This document shows positions 10,791 to 23,500 of a stretch of DNA of 64,000 bases, one piece after another (positions within the stretch are counted from its first letter, which is position 1; each line of letters opens with the position of its first letter). Position numbers and translations under genes: made by a program. The stretch is from the NCBI GenBank assembly GCA_947579665.1, contig OX388350.1, positions 84,897,152 to 84,961,151 on the forward strand, in the 5' to 3' direction. The notes beneath the pieces are model-generated. The model had not been told where the DNA came from, did no database searches, and was given only the letters and a program-made list of their open reading frames with translations. Origin of the DNA: Sympetrum striolatum (Eukaryota > Arthropoda > Insecta > Odonata > Libellulidae).

Positions 10791-12795
10791 CAAAATATTA
10801 ATTTCTTCGTCATTTTTTTAATTATCAATACTCATTTTATTTTACTGAAGTTATTAGCTGATTACTTATCTGGAAATGATTAATTAATTGCTTCTGCCAC
10901 GAGGAACTGTATTTTCGCTTAAGGTTTTGGGATTGGTTTGATCCTTCGGTATTCTGTATGTGTTTTGTTTACATGGTTTCCAGGCAACTTGGACGTACTC
11001 GTTGTATAGAAATCTGAATAAGAATTCTTTGCAAGCTTATGGAATTTTCTATTACGAAACTGAGGCAGTTGGTATGAACAGCGCCAATATTAACTTCATA
11101 TTACTATGAACTTGTTGATAAGTTTACATGGTACTTGACCATGAATTTGAAATAGGAGATAATTCTGCTTTTGGCATTCGTATGCGTGTTTGATTATGCA
11201 GTTTGCCTCATGATTACTCAGGTGCTGTTTCATAACTGGATGGAAATATCTCCAAGATTCTGTTGATTACATCATAGTAAATGTAGCTTTCCAACGTTTA
11301 TTGCAAAAAAATGCGAACTGGATCTCTAATGTTTTGCCAATGATCTCTCTTCGTAAGAGAAGAGTTATGAAATCACAACTTTGCTGTTGCTAAAAACGTT
11401 TGCTGAGTACCTACCAATAATTCGGGCGAATTATTGTTATTTAAAAGTTTGTAAATGTTTATTTAAATAATTGTTATTTATATTATTATTCTAATTACTG
11501 ATTCACCTCGACTTGTTTGAGATGAAATTGAAGCGAGAAGCATGATTTTAACCTAATGCTTTATCCCGGCCCTGCAACGAACTATCAATATGAATGCATT
11601 CGTATAATACAAAAGGAAAGAAATCGTGTTTGATAATTTTTCACGTCAATATGACATAAAAGGTGATAAATATAATCCTAACAGCCATTATTACAGCTAC
11701 ATTTCTTCGAGTTATTTCAAAGGATATTTTTCATCACTAACCATTAATTATTAAGACCTCACCATTACGTTTCTTTGTTAAGTGATGTTTATTCACGGCT
11801 AATTGCTAAGTGATAACTTAATAGAGACATTTGAGCCGATTCCTTCCTGAATCTTAACTATTATTGAGCATTAAAGATTACAGTGTATTTGAGTAATGAA
11901 TATAAGGAATACAAGAGAATGTGAACGATATGCCTAAGAAAGAACAGGAATAAATCATTAAAAATATAAGGATTATCTATTTCATCTGATCACTCCCTCC
12001 TTTGGTCGTAACACGCGTTAAATCATCTCAATGCTTTACTTTCTATTGATAACCAGTTGGATTGCATGCAGTTGTGCACTATTCGTGAAGGACCCAAGTG
12101 GTCGACCATAGACGACCGTCACTATTACATCACGATCTCTGAAATAGTAGCAATTCTTTTCGTTCTCCTTGCAGTTCGTGACTAATCGAGACTAGGAAGG
12201 GAATGCAGTCACGACGTAGTGACGCCGGTCCAGTCACTGGCGAAGGGGTGCATTAAAAAGAGTGAATTAAAAAGGAAATCAATTCCTCCATAAATCAGAT
12301 CAACCGAGAGTAGAATTAACCCAAGTACGAAATTCGCTAGCCATATTCATTTGGTTTTTGATAGTTCGAGTTCACTGATTATTTATATTTTAAATCGGTT
12401 TATTCCTTTTTAGATTTAGATATATACCCCAGGAGTCACCAGCGGAGTTTGGGAGGGAGTTGAGTAACACCAAAATCCTTACTTAATCTAACATTTTAGC
12501 TTCTCTAATAGACTGCGGGAAGAACAACCAGAAGTAACTATCTGTTTTGGAACTAATTGTTAATCTATGGAATTATCTATGGTTGTATGGGATGGGAATC
12601 TATTTATGGGAGAAACATATTTGACCTGGTGGAGGTCCCGAGAAAAGTTTATCCAAATCGTACACCAGGGAAGACTCTCTGTGAACATTTTTTATAGTCT
12701 TCCTTAGACTAAAAGTTTTGTTCTAGATATGTATCTAGTTTTGTTTTGTAAGAGCAGAAGGTAATATCTATCATCTCCGTGCAGCTGCAATAAAG
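10791..12795. other. No gene recognised
   Basis: AT-rich sequence without a supported gene, RNA gene or shared repeat. No open frame above 60 codons was found in most of it. Confidence 0.4.
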
Positions 12796-12999
12796 GTAAT
12801 AATAATTATAATAAATGGCCTTTATACGGGCGAGATTGAGACTAGGAAGTCTCTTCTTACACCTAACCCATCGTCATATGCGAAACAGAAAGAAAGTGAT
12901 AGTTTGCAAAAGTATGCATGCAAGTATGTGGATTGAAAAAACCTAAGCTGAGGGCTCAGGAAAAAACTTCCACTGCAGGAAAACACTCACAGGAAGGGG
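12796..12999 (-). repeat. Interspersed repeat family A, copy 1
   Basis: The reverse complement of this stretch matches 17427-17634 over about 200 bp at high similarity. Shared words include TTTTCCTGCAGTGGAA, CTGAGCCCTCAGC, ACTTTTGCAAACTATC and GATGGGTTAGG. It ends in the hairpin GAGACT-TCCT-AGTCTC, then AATCTCGCC, ATAAAGGCC and an ATT-rich tail. The AT-rich 3' end and hairpin look like the 3' terminus of a LINE or SINE. No coding capacity is visible. Confidence 0.75.
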
Positions 13000-15789
13000 A
13001 GTGTGAAAAACCTGCGAAACCAAAAGATAGAAAACTATATTTTGTGAAGAATAATAAGTGAAGAATAAGTGAAGAAAAGAATATTTTGTGAAAAAATTCT
13101 ACGACGCTCTGCATAAGTGAGTTTATTGGTATGATATTTAACAGCGGGAAATTCATAAAATAAGTCGGGAAACACTCCATCGAGTTATCCTCCACTCCAC
13201 TCCATTATCCGTTCAAAATCAGGACTCCTGACAACTCTACTAATACCCCATTTCTGGCAGAATCGAGTATACGTGCCCTAACCGTTATTCGAACCCGAGT
13301 TCTCAAAGCATGGTGCGTCAACCCCTACCCTGTGATGCCTTTTATAATTTGGATATTTGCCAAATAAATTTCATTAATTCATTTCAGTTCATTTTGTTCT
13401 GTCCTCCAACCGTGGTTTTCAAAATTTCATTACCACCTGTCGAGAATCTTTATGTCATCGAGGAAGAAAACATCTTTCCAAAGGAAATAAATTTGAATCG
13501 ATTCCGTCGTTGTAAATAAGAGGCTCCGTAAACAGGGCGCTGAACTTCTTTTGAATATCCTTAATATGGGAAAGGGTTGGCGACCTTCGAAGTTTTGACC
13601 GTGGTTCACCCCTTTGAAGCTATAAATACTACTTGTACTTCTCTTGCAATTTCCCTCTGATTTTTTTCTTTTCCCCTCTTCGACTTGACACTTTCCTGCT
13701 GAGGTTATTTCCCTTACATTTTCTTCATCTATTTGTTTTATTTATTTTTCCATGGGATGCGCATTTGTTTCTTTGGTAATATTCAGCTTTTAGAAGCAAA
13801 AGTAATTTTCCGAAACTTATTCAGTGCTGTATGTTACAGGGATTTAGAAGTTTAATCGGGTTTATTGCCAAAATGTACCGATAGTATTAATGTACTAAAC
13901 GTATTTGGCATTGCGTTGATTTTGCAAGACCTTGAATGCTTTTCAAACGGTTGAAATTCAGTTATTATTCAGATATTTTTTTATTCAGGTATTCAGGTAT
14001 TTTTCGCGATTGATTGTGGATATTTTTCAATACATCCATATGAGGGGTTAGTTCAACAGTGCTTATGGTTTTCAAGGTGATGAATTGTGAGAAAAACAAT
14101 AAATATTTAAAGATATTACCTAAATCTGAAACTTTTTTACGCATATCAATCGGTAGCCATATTTGCTGCAAATGAGTAATCAATGGCATTTTCTCTCTTC
14201 AGGTCTATATTCCGAGATCGTTCTTTCTAATCTTTTAAAACTCACCAACCTCTGAAAAAAGTCAAATGTTTGAAAAGCTGTTTGAATGTTGATGGTGAAG
14301 ATACAAATGAAACGCTCCAAAATGTTTGTACGTTTTTGCGTGATTAAGCTGCAAAAATCAATTTTGCTAACCAAAATCTTACTTTTGAATGCTGAATTTA
14401 CCGTTTTGACTTTGAGGTATACGGAATTATAGTGTATAGAATAATAACTTAAATAAATCGATCAAGCTCAAGAAATTCAAGCTCTATTGAATTTGCTGTA
14501 TTTAATATATCTTTCTCACTAAAATAAGTTTAATATATTCTATATCTCTAATTATTGTTTCGCCTTTTCTCTTTGATACGTATAAAATCTCTTTCGACTC
14601 TCTATACATATGAGTTAAATGTAAGAATCATTCTTCAGATTGCAATATCTTACGCAGATGAGGAATTTCTCTCCATTATTTTATGTTTTAGTATTGTGCA
14701 GAACATGAAACTTGATTTTGGGGGTACCGCATAATTTCCGCCATTTTTTCAGGGAAAGATAATTTTCATAAAAACTCGATTTGTGAAATCAGATACGCTA
14801 ATGCTGAAGCTTTTTCCACCCTCTCAATTGTGCTCAAATTGCATAAAACTTGCGTGACTTTACAAGAAAGTCAATGTCCTTTTTACACATGCAATCTTCT
14901 CGCTGTTTTTCTTATTCGCGTGCAATTCGTTTCGCTTTATTCAGCTTCATTTCTCGAGCTGTTACGCTCTTGACCGCGTCCAAGGCTGACGCTTTAGCTA
15001 ATCGATCAAACCTTTTTGCATGTGACATTGCGGTGTCTCGTTTGCACCGCTGCAGAAGGTTGAAAATAATGAAAATAAAACGGTAGATTCATTTATTATT
15101 GCGCATGTGATAAAAGATAAATATATATACATAGATTCTAGCTTATGAGTGCATGTTTTAATATTATTTCAAATAATTTGAAATCGGAAATCGTAGTTGA
15201 CCCAAGTTTAAGGCTTTCGTATCTTAAAACATTTAGCTCTCAAGAAGTAACATTTTCATGGGTAATTAGAGGGTGAGTTTAAGAAAGAAAATATTCTTTT
15301 GCACTGCTTAAATCTTGAATTTTGTAAACTGAATTTGAGCTCAATTGTTATTAAAGAAGTTGATGCTACCCAGTTTTAATTCATTTTAAAAATAGCCAGC
15401 CCTCGTAGATTAGTGTCAACCGGTTGAGCTTTGAGTAGAGGAATTACCATTTGTTTTTCTTATATTGAAATCGTCATCAGTAAGTCTACTAAAAATCTAC
15501 GCCAGTAAACATATTTTAGATATACGTGTTTCATCGGCTAATTTTATGTGGAATCCTCAGTAAAGAATTAGTCTTTCGGCGATTCAAACTATATTTTCAA
15601 ATCCTTACCCTTACCATCGAATTTCGCCGATTTGATGGTATTTACCTAGGAAGGTTTAGGCATGGTTCTATTTTAGAGCATAACTTCTATGACAGTATTA
15701 TAAAGTTGTTAAGCGAATTTGGAACGCCCTGCATTTACATTTTTATGTTACATAAATACATTATTTAAAGCGTTGACATAGGAAATTAT
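13000..15789. other. No gene recognised
   Basis: AT-rich DNA. A possible tRNA-like box B on the minus strand near 13287 (GGGTTCGAATAACGG) lacks a convincing partner box A. Short frames (13310-13519, 14850-15086, 15526-15768) show no domain. Nothing else is supportable. Confidence 0.4.
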
Positions 15790-16470
15790 CATACAAGCTG
15801 TACATATTCGTAAAATTTAGTTATGACTCTTGTTTTTCCCTCTATAGATTACTGTTGCACGGTCTACAATGACCTCACCGTCAAACTGATCACTCAAATG
15901 AAACGATTAATTCATAACTGTATTAGATATGTTTGGGAAGTTAAAAGGCACGAATATATTAGCCCTTATCGCCAAAATGTATGCTGGCTAACAGCATCAA
16001 TAAGAAGGAAATACTTTATCTGACTTCTCTTGTTTACTATTACGAATAATGATAGGCCTCTGTATTTGCTTAATGATTTCACTTTCCCTCCTTCTCACTT
16101 ATCTCGTCCTGGTTAGAGGAAACATTCCCGTACTTTTTACGTTCCGTCACATAGATCTACCACCTTCCATAAATATTTTACTGTATCTGCCATAAATTTC
16201 TGGAATTCCTTGCCAATCGTAATCCGTGATGCAATAAATATAAATAGGTTTAAAATTCTATTATTTGATTATTTGTTTAATCTTAAGTGTTGAATATTTT
16301 GTTATTTATTTGTTTTTGACCACTATGATTTTGTACTTTTTATTTATTTGTCTAATCTAAAATGTTGAATGTAGTATTTCACAGATTTTCGATTTTTTTG
16401 TATTGTTATTTACTGTTGCCCTTAGGTGGCTTGCCACAGGGCATAATAAACTACATTTATTATTTATTTA
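15790..16470 (+). pseudogene. 3' end of a decayed non-LTR retrotransposon
   Basis: One reading frame from about 15823 to the stop at 16291 reads as the C-terminal part of a LINE reverse transcriptase protein. It has SIDYCCTVYNDLT followed by a basic LIHNCIRYVWEV helix and, later, SHRSTTFHKYFTVSAINFWN-SLP, a typical ending of jockey/CR1-like ORF2. Two in-frame stops (TGA at 16021, TAG at 16114) inactivate it. A 3' UTR of about 125 bp follows. It has a hairpin at 16418-16442 (GCCCT/AGGGC outer, GTGG/CCAC inner), an AATAAA at 16445 and a TTTATTATT-type tail. The 5' part is missing, as expected for target-primed reverse transcription. Confidence 0.75.
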
Positions 16471-17426
16471 TTATTGTTGCAAGCTGCTGAAAGACTATGT
16501 GGTATAGCTATTTATTTTGTAATATTTAGTCGTATCCTTGTATTGAACAATCTATGTTGATTATATACACTGTTTCACATGCTAATAATGGTCTTTGGTT
16601 TGACGTCTGGTTGTTTAGTAGGTTATTAATAAAAAATAATGTTGCCTTCTCTCAAATTGCATTAACAACGCCCTAAGTAAATGCGATGGACGGCCAAGTG
16701 AGCAATCAAAATTTCTCTCGGGTCTTAAAATCCGTGCTTCTTATCCTCTCAACGCATGCGCTAATTGAAATCAATTTAACTTTTCGCTCGAGCAGATTGC
16801 AATTTTTGCGCGTCCAATTACGTCTTCGTTGGAAAGTGAGGGAGAAAGTTGTCCGTTTTTTGCAGTAGTAAAAGGCGATGCTCTGGAAAAGGACTCCAAC
16901 ATTTCTCCCATTTCCCTTTGAAACTACTGTCCTCTATCCGCTCTCTACGCCATCTCTTTTTATACACAAGCAACTTGTGCCTTGTAAGGCGGCGTTGTCC
17001 GTTACGTCCTGCTATGGGAAACTCGGTTCTTTCCCACAAAGAGGGCATCTTTTGTTAGGAAAAAGTGGTCTCGAGGATGCGTATCCATAAAGAGGATGCT
17101 GACGATGGCTCGACTTTGCGAGGACTTTTGCGATCCTAGAAGCCGATTCAATTTCGATGGGAAAGATTCAACATCGTATACACACCAGATGATCCAGTAA
17201 TAAGTAGATAAACGGATAAACCCTTTATCGGCGAGTTTAGACCAATGTGAGCCAATTAACCATTTTGAATTTGGAAATTGTGCGTGAGCAATGATTTGTC
17301 TCCATCAATGACGTATATTAAACTTAAAATAATACTTATCCAAAACAATTTTATGATTCAGAAACTACCTAAAAATCTAGTATAGGGTCTGATGTACTGA
17401 TTCACCCTGGTTACTCCCTATATTAC
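16471..17426. other. No gene recognised
   Basis: A moderately GC-rich patch at 16680-17100 contains overlapping open frames of 60-76 codons on both strands. None shows a domain or a protein-like pattern that is clearly better than its shadow. Confidence 0.35.
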
Positions 17427-17634
17427 CCCTTCCTGCGAGTGCTTTCCTGCAGTGGAATCTTTTCCTGAGCCCTCAGCCTAGGTTTTTTTTTAATCCACAT
17501 ACAAGTTTTCTTCGTGTACTTTTGCAAACTATCTCTTTCTTTTTGTTTGGGACGATGGGTTAGGTATAAGAAGAGACTTTCTAGTCTCAATCTCGCCAAA
17601 ATAAAGGCCATTTATTATTATTATTATTATTTTA
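17427..17634 (+). repeat. Interspersed repeat family A, copy 2
   Basis: Plus-strand copy of the repeat at 12796-12999, so the two copies form a widely spaced inverted pair. It contains TTTCCTGCAGTGGAA, CTGAGCCCTCAGCC and GATGGGTTAGG, then the hairpin GAGACT-TTCT-AGTCTC, AATCTCGCC, ATAAAGGCC and a (TTA)n microsatellite at about 17611-17632. The microsatellite tail marks the 3' end of a retroposed element. Confidence 0.75.
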
Positions 17635-19803
17635 TCATATTTTCTGCACAATTTTCCGAAAATCAAGAAATATTGCAGAATAAACATTTAGGGTGCCCGA
17701 AAGTGTATCAACAATTCATTTCCAACCTCAGTAGTGGGATTTTCCGGAATCCGAAGCCCATGAATAGCTTTGGCTGATTATGCACGCCTTTTTCAAATTT
17801 GGGCAAATTTAAAATTATTTCGGAATATAAAGGGACATGCATCGTCATACCTTATTTGAAGCTGAAATGTTTGAGTCCTTTTTCGCAAGAAATAAACATT
17901 TCATTAAGACCTCTCTGTGGTTGATTACTCCTTAGATTTATTCAGAATCATTTCTACATAAGTAAAATTTTCACTTTAAATTTAATTTACTATCGTTATG
18001 CACGCTAAAATATTTTTTGGTTAACTTCCATATATTATACTACCCAGACAAGAAGAGATTTTTAAATTAGATTTATCAGAAATGGAAATCGCCTTAGTTA
18101 GAAACAGGATTCTGCGCGAAATATATCTGTTCTAAATTTAGGCTTTTGAACCCTTGCGTTATCTTCAAAACCCTCTTCAACCCTTATTTCTCTGATTTAC
18201 AACCCTTGCCCAATTGTATCCCATCTTCATTCAGGGACTATAAAATCACACCCCTTTCTGTTCCACATTACAAATACCTGTTGAAACCCTTCCTGATAAC
18301 CAACAATGAGGGAATTTCTCAATCGATCGTTAATCAAAGAGCAATTTCGGCCTTCCATTGTTGATTAATTGTTATCCTTAGAGATAATTCCACTCCACTA
18401 TAGCCATTGTCGAGATTAAGTACCTACATTATATCAACGCCAAATTTACATCATAAAACCAAAGTTTTCCATTATTCTCAGACATTTAATAAAAGAATGG
18501 ACCTGCATCACCTCTAATTTTAATTTTCAGTGTTGCAAATAATTAAGGGAATATAAAAAAACAATCCATTCCTATACCTATGTCAAAACTTTCAAAGTTG
18601 TTTTGTTAATATGCTAAACGAATAATGTTACCCATAAAAATGTTAATCATAGAGACACCGCTTTCAAAATCTTCAGGTAGTTCTGTTCATATAGAATCTT
18701 CACTTTATTAGAAAATTCAATGTAAGGGATTGATTGGAATTACATTTAAAGCTATGGATCTTCTGTGACATATGCTTGAACCCTAAACATGCAATCATCT
18801 ATTCAGTAAATATCTAACTTTTATTCCCAATGGAAGATGATATTTGAGTTTTTCGTTCTTCAAAGGTGTATACGTACAAACACATTTTTGTAATACATTT
18901 TACTGGAAACAAAGTCCGCTTTTCTCTAGGAGTTTTTAATTTTTTACAATTCATCAATTTTTAAATTTTGTTGACACAGGTTAAATTTTTGAATGGAGCT
19001 TACTTTATAATAGTTCTAAAAAATTTTAATATTATAAAGTCCACAGAAGCGGCTGAGATGTTGTGGAAGTTGAATTTCATAATGAAAGAAGAGAGGTATA
19101 GAAAATGTAAAAAAATATACTATATAATTTCTTTCATAATAATTTCAATATTGTTATGCGCAAAAAATCAAATCGCTAACCCATATATTGGCCGAAGATG
19201 CGAGAAGGTATTGATCTAATCAAGATATTGTCTCAAAATTGAGGGGTTCATACCAATCAGTAATAGCCATTAAAATAGCTGAATTAATTCATATACACCC
19301 AACGAAATTTAAGTAAGCAAATATGTGCCATAAAAAATTATCAATAGGTAAAAAAATCAACTTTTGGTTTGAATTTCAAATTTGATTTAATTCGACTTGT
19401 TATCTTAAACTGGCGAAACTAATAGCAGATGAAACTGATCCGCTAAGCGAGTCTCATCTGAGGAGCGAAATTGCAGAATTAACAATCCCCCCAGCAACGC
19501 CCATTCGCGCGATCGGAAAGACGGGGAAATTGAGGCCTTCCTCCATCGATTATGATTCATCCCAAGACACAAAAAACCTTGCACATCCTTAATTTATTTG
19601 CATCCCCCACCGGCAGATGGCATTGGAGCGTCTTTTGACCCACCGGTAGAGGTCGTCCCTGCATATAATTCACTCCCTGGAATTTCTGATTTTTTCCTCG
19701 AAACCACTCCTTCCAAACAGGGGGAGGGAGTTCCTCAACCTCCCTTGAACCCTTAGTGGTCGTCGTTCTTTCTGACCTTGGGAGTACCCTTATCATCACT
19801 CAC
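17635..19803. other. Probable intron; no other feature recognised
   Basis: Follows the C-type lectin exon at 19804-19912 on the minus strand and should be intron. AT-rich, with short meaningless frames. I searched by eye for downstream lectin exons on the minus strand here and further left and found none. Confidence 0.4.
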
Positions 19804-19912
19804 CGAAATCCCGTATGTGCTTCTCCAGCTTGTCGCTCTCCTCCTGGCTCTCGATGCTGGCCAGGTGCATGCCATGGTACCTGCAGTACTGCGCTGCCCT
19901 GTACCAGTTGGC
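19804..19912 (-). CDS. C-type lectin CRD exon, alternative version A (partial gene)
   Basis: On the minus strand a 109-bp exon begins after an AG acceptor (CCCAATAG at 19913 and above) and ends at a perfect donor, TTTCG|GTGAGT. It starts in phase 0 and encodes 36 residues plus one base. The peptide reads ANWYRAAQYC, then RYHGMHLASI, then an acidic/basic helix ending HIRDF. This is the N-terminal helical half of a C-type lectin carbohydrate-recognition domain, with the conserved aromatic/cysteine and the LASI-x-S-x-EE signature. Such insect lectins are usually secreted sugar- or glycoprotein-binding proteins. It is 24/36 identical to the exon at 30106-30214, has the same length and phases, and follows naturally on the exon at 36929-37056. 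The calcium-binding half of the domain must be encoded further left, outside the window. Confidence 0.85.
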
Positions 19913-20093
19913 CTATTGGGAGTACAGACCGCCCATGAAGGAGCATTTCCAGAGGGGGGTTTCCATTTAAGGGTTGAAGGCCGGACAGAGCGGAGGTCCA
20001 TCACCTCAGGATGGACTCTTTTTTTCCCCGAGTGTCGCATGCGTCACGGCGTACTGTGCACCGCACGCAAATGGACGTTATTATTAGTCTGTG

Positions 20094-20126
20094 TATATAA
20101 ATAACCGCGCGTCATTTCGTCAGAGA
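20094..20126 (+). promoter_or_regulatory. Candidate TATA/Inr core promoter
   Basis: TATATAAATAA (20094-20104) is followed, with the A at 20122, by an arthropod-initiator-like TCAGAG, a spacing of 26-28 bp. This is the distance expected of a TATA-initiator pair. The strand is opposite to the lectin gene. No open frame follows, so it may drive a non-coding RNA, be the promoter of an unrecognised LTR relic, or be chance. Confidence 0.25.
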
Positions 20127-20491
20127 AGTGGTCGGTTCACGTTTTGTCTTTCAATGTCTGATTCGACAGTTAGGTCTTATGCTAAACATTAAGTTGCCAC
20201 TTAGAAATGCTTGGTTGCCATATAGAGTATGGATGATTCCACTAGTTCAAAATGTCCGGAGTTCAAATTCAACACAAAATTAACTCTGCTATATTTTTCG
20301 AATCGGAATCTATGTTTCCATAGAAACGCGAGATTTTCCCGTTTTGTAAATATTCTTTGGAATCTCCCGTATTAATTTTGAATTCCCATTTTCAATTATA
20401 TTCTTCACCAAATTTGGAATTGTTTCTTACTTCGATACCGGAAAGTTTTTATTCTGTTCCACAAAGAATTATGCGGTATAAAGGCAGAAAA
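20127..20491. other. No feature recognised (probable lectin intron)
   Basis: Between the candidate promoter and the SINE-tail copy. No protein-like frame and no repeat was seen. It should lie in the intron separating the two alternative lectin exons. Confidence 0.4.
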
Positions 20492-20570
20492 GAATAATGG
20501 TGGTGTATTACACCCCCTGCCATACGCCTCTGGCGGCTCGCGGGGTATATATCTAAATCTAAAAATCTAA
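20492..20570 (-). repeat. SINE-tail repeat copy
   Basis: The best-preserved tail-only copy. The plus strand reads ATAATGGTGGTGTATTACAC, then CCCCTGCCATACGCC, TCTGGCGGCTCGCGGGGTAT and a TCTAAATCT tract. It matches 8440-8505 closely. GCCGCC-AGA-GGC can form a small hairpin in the sense (minus) strand. Confidence 0.65.
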
Positions 20571-23500
20571 GATTCTCAGAATTTCATAGAAGTGGAAAGT
20601 AGTTCAAGATCTTCAACAAGAGTATCTACTTATGCAAAGGATGTTTCTTCGTTGTATTTCAGATCAGAAACGAAGTCTGGCTGTCCTTAAAAATTAAATC
20701 TGGAGGGAGATATATGACTATTATTAGCTGAAAATATTCCAAGACGTACGAACACGCAATGGAAGGGAGAAAAGGTTGAAGCTAAGAGGTACTCATTTGG
20801 TTAGAGAAGATGCATTTTCCAAATTAGGATTTCTTCACCAAGAAAATATATTTTAGCTAAATATATATAAGTTGAAAAATATTTTCAAGTTAGCGTAAAG
20901 ATAAAAAAAAATAGTTTACCTTCAACTAGTTAACTAAACAGCAATTGTCATGTTCTTGATATACAGTGAATTAATATTGTATTCATCATTGGTTTAGAGT
21001 AAAACCTATATACTCCCTGATGATATCTAGCAGCCACCGAAGGTGCTTGACAAATACAATTGCAACCGAGGTGTTGGTTTTATTTGAAGAGGGAATTAAC
21101 TTACTGGAGTCAGAAAGCTATACATCTAAATTTACAACGTTATTTTACTTTACGTGTATTTTGATGACCCGCTATAACACTTATAATTAGAATAGGAATG
21201 ACCTAAATGAATGGGATTATTCGGAACCACACGCGTATCAGCGGTTTTTTTCATTATTAAAGCCACGAACAAGACTGAGAAAAATGAAATATGCACTTCC
21301 ACTAGCCTGTTCCAAAATGCAGATGAGATATCTGATCAATTCATCAAAATATTTTTGCACGAATTCTCCATCCCTCTGCTGGGGTGATTACATAGAGATC
21401 ATTTCTATAAAATGCCTTTTTGTAAAAGGGAAGGAACATGTACAGACGCTCTCGTGATGTTTGCGCCTTCTGAGGACTGCTCTGGAAGAGACCTCACTCT
21501 GCTATAATTCCATCTTCAGAATGTGTTCCAAGTCAAAGGATGATCGCATGCGAAGGATGATGATGGCCTTAGCGGCAGCCGTAAAACTGGGAATCCTAAT
21601 TGGCTTCTGCGAAGTGTTTTCAAAGCGACACGTTGCGTGAGGATTCGGTTGAAGGACCGGAGAAAGAGTAGGAAGACCACTGACCTCTAAAGGGGGATAT
21701 TTTTCGCCACCCATTTATCTCGCTTAACCCGTCGGCGGAATTCTCGAAACCATCTTAAAAAGGATTTGGGAAAGGATAATGAACTTTGATTTTTATGAGC
21801 ATTCTTATTTTTTACGGAACGGCTCATAAAATAGGAGAAAGTGAATTGCAGCGGTGTGCGATGACGTCATTAAATTGGAGATCGGATTCCTCCTTCTGGT
21901 GCTATCTGTTGGAAATTTAGTGTCCTTATTCTAGTGAGAGTATCCTCCTTGTCCAAAACCTTGAGATAGACAACCTTACTAAAAGGAAGGGATAGCATGG
22001 AGCAAGGGAGCAGCTATTCATATTCAAATCAGCCATGAAAATGAATGGAAGTAACTTTGTTTGTTAAAAAAGTGTTTGAAAGTGCTCTGCAGTAAGTGAA
22101 ATAATTTAAAATTTCAATAATGACTAAAGATTTTGTTGCTCAGCATTGTTGAAAGATTGTAAAAATGAAAACAAGCTCGCGCGCTCAACAATGAGATGTA
22201 AAATAAAATTTTGGACGACAATGGGCAATCTCCAATAACTGATAGCACATCCTACGCTCTCTAATGATGTTAGTGAAATCACGAGTTATCTTTAAGGATC
22301 TGAAAAATAATCTTATGCCAAAAGCAAGCAACAAAATGGTTATTCAAATAGACTGAGATCTGGTTTTAGGACGCTCTACAAAAGCTGGTTTAATTCAGAT
22401 TATGCAAATGCGATCGTTCTTTCATCGTGACCTGGATACGTGATGCAATGACCTGTGAACCGAGTCATTCACATATGAGATATGAACCTCTCTTCGCATG
22501 AAATGCGAGCATAAAATGGTAATCGGTCATTTTGAGAATCAAGGCCAATGTTTCACATCGTTCGGCGATGTATGCCTTATCTGTTGCATTGCTCTTGGAG
22601 CTTTTATTGGGTACGAACGTCGAAGATTAATGGTACCTATTTGTGTGGATAACGTATTTCTTTTAAGTTGAGAATTAAGCTTCGTTCTGGAGGTTAATGT
22701 AAGACAGGGAGAGACGTGGCTAAGATCATTGGTAGATGCAGGTCCGTGGAGTAGCGTTGTCATAAATTAAAATAAACAACAATATAAAGAAATCAAAACA
22801 TATTCAACAGTCATTGTTGCTCAACATAATTAATTGTTGGAAATCGCTGCCTTAATTGTTAACTATAATTCTTTCGAATCTTAAACAATCATTCGGCGAT
22901 TGTTGATGTTGGTTACAACACAGATTTATCGTTCTTCATGCGTTAATTAATCTTAGGTGTCACATTATTGTCGGTTACTAACAATGCATCTCCAATAACA
23001 GGTTTATGTCGCTCCTCGTAATTGCTATCTTCAATGAACAGGTACTTCTAACCTTTTAATTATTTTCAGTGTTTGTTGGTCATAAAACTTTCCGACGATT
23101 CATCTTCTTTGAGTATCCGAAATACGCGTAATGGATTATGCGATTTGATACTTAGTCTGTATATTAATTGGAATAATGTTTTATGTATTCAAATTTCCTC
23201 CCTTTATATTTTCAATCCTGTGAAGGACTCAATCACCAGCGGGTTGTAATGAAGTCATTTTCTCTGCAAATATCCAGCAAACGACTTCGGATTCAAAGGA
23301 AGCGACTCAAAGAATAAATTAATTCAAACTTTCTCCGCTTGAAAAAATAAAGGCGTTCCCTTAGTAAGCGTGAGAAGTCAAATGGGGTCAGTATTAGGGT
23401 TCAAGGCCACCGCTTATACATTTTCCGAGGAATCGAATGAATAAAAAAGAGATCTAATAGTTGAGATGGGATGGGAGTTGCTCATTAGCCAAAGGGCAGG

